Positions 1 through 6,700 of a stretch of 8,374 nucleotides of DNA are shown here, piece by piece. Position numbers and translations under genes: made by a program. This stretch comes from JAZSQZ01 sp045538175 (GTDB lineage: Bacteria > Bacillota > Clostridia > Christensenellales > UBA1242): assembly GCA_045538175.1 (NCBI GenBank), contig JAZSQZ010000086.1:1-8374 (forward strand). Reading direction: 5' to 3'. Position 1 is the stretch's first letter. Every line of letters begins with the position of its first letter. The notes under the pieces are model-generated. The model did no database searches and had not been told where the DNA came from. It was given only the letters and a program-made list of their open reading frames with translations.

Positions 1-744
1 ATCTATCCAAAGTTTGTTCCAAAAACTTGTAAAGTTGAGTATTTTGCAAATGACGGCACAGGACAAGCAATGTTCCAAGAAGTTGTGTATAAAACCGATT
101 ACAAGTTGATGGCAAGTCCATATGAGCGAGAAAACTACATATTTGTCGGCTGGAGTGAAGACCCAGAAGCACACTATACCGATGAAGACATAGTAAAACC
201 CAACAAGAAAAGAACACTCTTTACGGAAGGATTTAAGTATTACGCAATATGGAAAGGCGAGAACAGGAAGATAACATTTAGTGCAAGTGAACTTAGAGTA
301 AATGGAGACGCATACACATTTACAAAAACCAACTGTCCATATGGCGAGAAGTTTGAACTTCCTGCAATTGACGGTGTTGTAACAAACGCAACAGACGACA
401 CAATGAAATTTGCAGGATATATAATCAATGGAGAAGTCTTTAGTGTGGGGGACGAAATCACAATCACAGAAGACACAACAATTTCAATCAATTGGGAAGA
501 AAGGGATAGTATCCTATATTTCAACCTAAACCTTCCAGCAGGGGAAGAAACATCAGCACTTGAGCCATTAAGTTTTACAACAAAGCAAGACGAGTATGTA
601 TATATGCACCTACCAACACCAGGAGAACTTGTAAATTACGAGTTTGTATGTTGGAACACCGAACTTGACGGAAGTGGAACAGATTATCTAGCACCTGATA
701 GTTTTACAACAACAGAGCAAAGTAATGTCCTATATGCCATCTGG
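1..744 (+). other. N-terminal divergent B-repeat modules capping the array (within the CDS)
   Basis: Three modules can be read, each ending at a tryptophan. Bases 1-252 form an A-like module (VEYFANDGTG, FVGWSEDPEA, ending YYAIW). Bases 253-495 form a B-like module (KITFSASELRV, PYGEKFELPA, KFAGYIING, ending SINW). Bases 496-744 form an A-like module (ILYFNLNLPAG, NYEFVCWNTE, ending LYAIW). They share the fold signature of the downstream units but differ in length and lack the 459-bp register. They keep Trp (GW or CW) where core array units have Phe. This looks like older, diverged copies at the edge of an expanding array. The module starts at base 1 are incomplete, so more copies may lie upstream. 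Confidence 0.8.
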
Positions 745-3700
745 GTAGGTAAAGTAAGAACAATCAATATTTACAACAAAGGCGAACTAACAGAAACCAT
801 CAATACAAGATATGGAGAAACTGTCGAACTTGAAACATATACCCTAGCAAACCATACATTTGTAGGGTTTAATGATAAGTCAGATTACACAGGTAATATT
901 TACAACGGAAGTATCGATGTAAACTTTACAGACAGTGTCTTAAATCTTTATGCAGAGTACACACGAAACACAACCACCCTAAGTTTCGACCTTAACGGTG
1001 GAGATGGAGAGATTGAACAAATCACAGTAAACACAAACGAAGTGTATACATTTAAGCAAAGTGAGATAACCCATCAAAAAGAGAGTTTAACAAAGAAGTA
1101 CTATATCTTAGCAGGTTGGAGCACAGACAAAAATGCAAAACCGGCCGATGCAAGTTTCTCAATAAACGTACAAGAAGCAAGCATAACCTTGTATGCAATC
1201 TGGGTAGGGGAAGCAAGAACAATCAACTTCTACAGTGACGGCAAACTTGCAAATATGAAAAAGACAAAGTATGGCGAGAAGATAACCCTTCCAACATTTA
1301 CAATGTCTAATCATACATTTGTAGGCTTTAATGACAAATCCGACTTTACCGGAAACACATATACAGGCGAAATTGAAGTATTGTTTAAAGATGCAGAAAT
1401 CAACCTATACGCAGAGTACACCAGAAACAAGGCAACAATCAGTTTTGACATAAATGGTGGAGAAGGTTCACTATTAAATGTGGAGCTTAACACAAATGAG
1501 AAATACACCTTTACAGAGAGTGAGATTTCAGCACACAGAAAAGCCTTAAGCAAAAAGAATTACGAATTTGTAGGCTGGAGCACAAACAAAGAAGCAACAG
1601 CAGACAAAGCAAGTTTTACAGTAGACGTAGGGGAAGAAGCAATCACGCTATATGCCATATGGTTAGGTGAAGCAAGAAATATTAACCTATACAACAATGG
1701 TACACTTATCACAACAATAGAGACAAGATATGGAAGAAGTATCGAACTTCCAACATATGTCTTAGAGAATCACACCTTTGTTGCATTTAACGACGAAATT
1801 GACTTTTCAGGCGAGAGATATAACGGCAGCATAGAAGTATTGTTTGAAACAGTAAATGTTAACCTATACGCAGAGTATACAAGAAACAAAGCAACAATTA
1901 GTTTTGATGCAAACGGTGGCAGTGGAAACCTTTCAGCAGTAGAGCTTAACACAAACGAAGTGTATACATTTAAGCCAAGTGAAGTAGCAGATCAAAAAGC
2001 AACACTCACAAAAGAGAATTACATACTTGCAGGCTTTAGTACAAACAAAAACGCAGACCCAGACACAGTAAACTTCACAGTAGAAGTAGAGGAAGAAGCA
2101 ATAACCTTGTACGCAATATGGGTAGGTGAAGCAAAAACAATCAACCTATACAGCCAAGGCACATTTGTAGAAGAGATAGAAACAAGATATGGTGAGAAAC
2201 TAACCTTACCAACATATACATTAGCAAACCATACATTTGTAGGGTTTAATGATGCCGCCGATTTTACAGGCGAGAGATACACAGGCGAGTTTGATATCTT
2301 GTTTGAAGACGAAGCATTAAATCTCTATGCCGAATACACCAGAAACAAAACAACAATCAGTTTTAGTGCAAATGGTGGAGAAGGCAGTCTTTCAACAATA
2401 GAAGTAAACACAAACGAAACCTACATCTTTAAGCAAAGTGAAATTGCAAGCATAAAGGAAGCACTCACAAAAGAGTATTACGAGTTAGTAGGTTTTAGCA
2501 CAAACAAAAACGCAACAGCGGCTGAGGCAAGTTTTACAATTGACGTAAAAGAAGCAACAGTAAAACTTTATGCGATATGGAAAGGCGAAGCAAGAAGTAT
2601 CAACTTGTACAGTCAAGGAGTACTTGTAGAAACACTACACACCAACTATGGTGAAAGTTTGACCTTGCCTGCATACACATTAGAAAATCACGCTTTTGTA
2701 GGGTTTAATGACAAATCTGACTTTAGTGGCACTTCTTATGTTGGAAGTTTTAAGGTTGAATTTGTGGCAACAACTCTTGACCTATATGCAGAATTTTCAA
2801 GAGATAAGGTTATGATTGTGTTTGATGCAAATGGTGGCGAAGGTACATATTCAGCACTTGAAGTAAATACAAACGAAACATATATCTTTAAGCAAAGTGA
2901 AATTACTGCTTTGAAGTCAGCAATCACAAAAACAAATTTCGAACTTGTTGGTTTTAGCACAAACAAAAACGCAACAGAAGGGGAAGCCACCTTTAATGTT
3001 ACAATCCAAAACTCAAGCGTAACATTATATGCAATTTGGGTTGGCGCAGCAAGGGCAATCAATTTGTATAACGATGGAGTACTTGTCGAAACAATCAACG
3101 CAAGATATGGCGATAGCATAAAACTTCCTGCATACACTTTGGCAAATCATACATTTAAATATTTCAATGATAAATCTGACTTTACAGGAAGCACATACAG
3201 GGGAGATATTGATGTTTTATTTGAAACAGCAAGCGTAAACTTATATGCTGAATACACAAGAAATAAGACTACAATAAGTTTTGATGTAAATGGTGGTGAA
3301 GGTGCACTTCCTTCAATAGATGTCAACACAAACGAAGCATACACATTTAGTCAAGAGGAATTTGCAAACCAAAAAGAAAAATTCAAAAAACAATATTATG
3401 TTCTTGCAGGTTTTAGTACAAATAAAAATGCAACACCGGACGAGGCAAGTTTAACAATAAATATTCAAGAAGAAGCTGTTACGATTTATGCAATTTGGAT
3501 TGGCGAAATTAGAACAATCAACCTATACAACAACGGCGAGCTTTCTCAAAGTATTGAGACAAGATATGGAAAAACAATCACACTTCCTGAATATACTTTA
3601 GCAAATCATACCTTTGTTGCTTTTAATGATAAAGATAATTTTACAGGAAACAGTTACAAAGGAACTATCGATATTACATTTACAGATGCAACTGTAAATC

Positions 3701-6700
3701 TTTATGCTGAGTACACACGAAACACTGCAAAAATTACTTTTGACGCAAACGGTGGACAAGGCACATTTGATGCAATTGATGCCCCTACAAATGCTACATA
3801 TACATTTAGTAGTGCAGAAATTAACAATCAAAAACAAAAACTTACAAAACAATATTACGAACTTGCAGGTTTTAGCACAAACAAAAATGCAAAACCGGCT
3901 GACGCAAGTTTTAGTGTAGATATAGAAGAGGGCTCCATCACTCTTTATGCAATTTGGATTGGTGAAATTAGGACAATCAATTTGTATAGTGAAGGAAAAC
4001 TTTCCCAAACTGTTGAAACACGCTACAACGAAAAAGCAACTTTACCTTCGCTTGAACTTGTAAACTACACCTTTGTTGGTTTCAACGATAAAAACGACTT
4101 TACAGGTAACATCTATACCGGAACTATTGATGTAACATTTACAGACGCAACAACAAATCTTTATGCAGAGTTTGTAAGAAACACAACAACAATCAGTTTT
4201 GATGCAAACGGTGGAACTGGTGGAGTTGAAATGCTCGTTGTCAACACAAACGAAACCTATACATTTACCACAAGCGAAATTGCGACCATTAAAACAGAAA
4301 TAATAAAAGAAAACTATGAAATTGCTGGCTTTAGCACAAACAAAAATGCAACAGTGGCTGAGGCAAGTTTTACAATTGATGTAAGAGAGGAAAACATCAC
4401 ACTCTATGCAGTTTGGAGAGGTGAAATTAGGACAATCAATTTGTATAGTGAAGGAAAAATTTCCCAAACTATTGAAACACGCTACAATGAAAAAGCAACT
4501 TTGCCTTCGCTTGAACTTGAAAACTACACCTTTGTTGGTTTCAACGATAAAAACGACTTTACAGGTAACATCTATACCGGAACTATTGATGTAACATTTA
4601 CAGATGCAACAACAAATCTTTACGCAGAGTTTGTAAGAAACACAACAACAATTAGTTTTGATGCAAATGGTGGTACAGGTTCTTTTTCAGCAAAAGCAGT
4701 CAACACAAACGAAACCTATACATTTACCACAAGCGAAATTGAGACACTTAAAACAGCAATAACAAAAGAAAACTATGAAATTGTTGGCTTTAGCACAAAC
4801 AAAAATGCAACAGTGGCTGAGGCAAGTTTTACAATTGATGTAAGAGAGGAGAACATTACACTCTATGCAGTTTGGAGAGGTGCAAGAAGAACAGTTAACT
4901 TGTTGCATAGCGATGGAAAATTGTTTGAGGGTTATGAAACATATTACGGAGAAACTATAGAACTTGAAACATTCCCAGAATTAGATAATCATACATTTGT
5001 AGGATTTAACACAAAACCTGACTTTACAGGCACCAGATATGTTTCAACAATTGATGTAACATTTACAGATGCAACAACAAATCTTTACGCAGAGTTTGCA
5101 AGAAACACAACAACAATCAGTTTTAATGCAAATGGTGGAAGTGGAACATTTGAAAGTATCGCAGTAAATACACAAGAGCCTTATGTCTTTACAGAAGATG
5201 TGCTTGAAGCGATAGGCAAAGCAATCAAAAAGAAAAATTATGAGATTGCAGGCTTTAGCACAAACAAAAATGCAACTGCAAATGACGCAACTTATACAAT
5301 TACAGTTAGTGATAGTCCTGTTACTTTATATGTAGTTTGGATAGGCGAAGAAAGAGTAATTAACCTTTACAATGATGGAGAAGTTGTCGAAACAATAAAC
5401 ACAAGATATGGCGAGACAATCACACTTCCGTCATATACACTAAAAGATCATACTTTTGTTGGTTTTTTAAATATGCTTTCAGGCGCAGGTGATACATATA
5501 AGGGTACAATTACCGTTTTATTTGAGGAAGAAGAAGCGCATCTCCTCGCGCAATTTGAAAAAAACAAAGTTAAGGTTACATTAGATGAAAACGGTGGTTC
5601 TTGTATTAGTACTGAGTATGAATATGTATCTTTAAATGTAAATGAACCTTATACATTTGATAGTTATATAAAAAACCTATTTATAAAAGAAAATTACGAA
5701 CTTGCAGGTTTTAGCACAAACAAAAATGCAGCACCGGCTGACGCAAGTTTTACTGTTGATGTAAAAGAAGAAGATATCACCTTATATGCGATATGGGCCC
5801 TTGAAGAAAAAGTAATCTATATTTATAATTATGACGGCAGTAAACTTCTTGATACAATCTACACAAAATATGGCGAGAGTGTTACATTTAAAACATACAC
5901 ACTAGAAAACCATACACTTCGTGGATTTGAAGATAGAAGATATGCTTCATTTTATACAACAGCAGGTCTTAGATATCTTTTTAATGAAGATGAAATCACT
6001 CTTTATGCAAGATTTGATAGAAATCAAGAAACAATTAGTTTTGATGCAAATGGTGGCGATGGTGGAGTTGAAATGCTCGTTGTTAACACAAACGAAACTT
6101 ATACCTTTAGCGAAGAAGAAAGAGAACTTCACTCAACCGAACTTACAAAAACATATCACACATTTGTTGGCTGGAGCACAGACCCTAATGCAACACCAGA
6201 ACAAGCAACATTCGAAGTTGTTATGGGCGAAACTCCTATAACACTATATGCTGTATGGAAACAAAACACAGCAACAATTTCATTTGTAAGTGATCAAGAG
6301 TGTACCTTGCCACAAACGTTAACGATAGGTCAAGGCGAATACTACACCTTTACAGATGTTGGTTTTGCAAAAGAAGACTTTGTTATAGATTACTTCAGTT
6401 TTGATAACAAAACCTATGTTGTTGGCGACACAATATTTGTTGGCGAAATGACAGATTTGGTTGTCGAAGTCTTCTGGACTGAAGCAGAATTAGTTTGCTT
6501 TGACTTAAATATTGCCGAAGTCAAGAAAACAAATGGCCAAACTCTTATTACAGGCGACTTGGTAAGTGGCGACAAAATTTATGCACCAAATGCATCAGCA
6601 AGCGAAAGTTATTATGATGAAGACGGTGTTAGATATTACTTTGTTGGCTGGAGCACAGATAAAGATGCTACAGAGCCAACACTATTTGTTGACGAAACTG

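Larger units (their letters stand above)
745..6258 (+). repeat. Tandem array of twelve ~459-bp units (B half + A half) inside the CDS
   Basis: Units are at 745-1203, 1204-1662, 1663-2121, 2122-2580, 2581-3039, 3040-3498, 3499-3957, 3958-4416, 4417-4875, 4876-5340, 5341-5796 and 5797-6258. The first nine are exactly 459 bp; the last three are 465, 456 and 462 bp, all multiples of three. The B half (about 75 residues) reads RTINLYS-G-L-ETI, then ETRYGEKITLP, NHTFVGFNDKSDFTG, and ends NLYAEYTRN. The A half (about 78 residues) reads ISFDANGG, VNTNETYTF, SEI, a short Lys-rich stretch (LTKENYE), GFSTNKNAT, ASFTIDV, and ends LYAIW. Both halves resemble the Flg_new/InlB B-repeat, a small beta-grasp-like module used as a stalk or adhesive segment in surface proteins. 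Unit boundaries were set after the Trp of each A half. The register was checked by the position of NGG and of the final Trp in each unit. Confidence 0.93.

Noticed and set aside
240..3344. Several minus-strand open frames of 60-133 codons with similar sequences (for example 1311-1553, 1770-1952, 2736-3137 and 3147-3344)
   Set aside because: They lie opposite the long + strand frame and resemble each other only because they are the antisense of the same 459-bp repeat. They do not match a known family and do not form a plausible gene set.
3598..4908. Cysteine-rich minus-strand frames (3598-4008, 4042-4467 and 4687-4908) resembling repeated small Cys-rich proteins
   Set aside because: The cysteines come from reading the abundant ACA/GCA-containing repeats in antisense. 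The similarity between the frames follows the 459-bp spacing of the sense repeat, so they are shadows.
3704..6241. Plus-strand frames at 3704-3919, 4406-4594 and 5921-6241
   Set aside because: They overlap the continuous frame in another phase, are dominated by Gln, Leu, Thr and Lys as expected from shifted reading of the repeats, and have no family signature.
745..6258. CRISPR array or intergenic repeat element
   Set aside because: The repeats are 459 bp, contiguous, in frame and protein-coding, with no spacers or short palindromic repeats.
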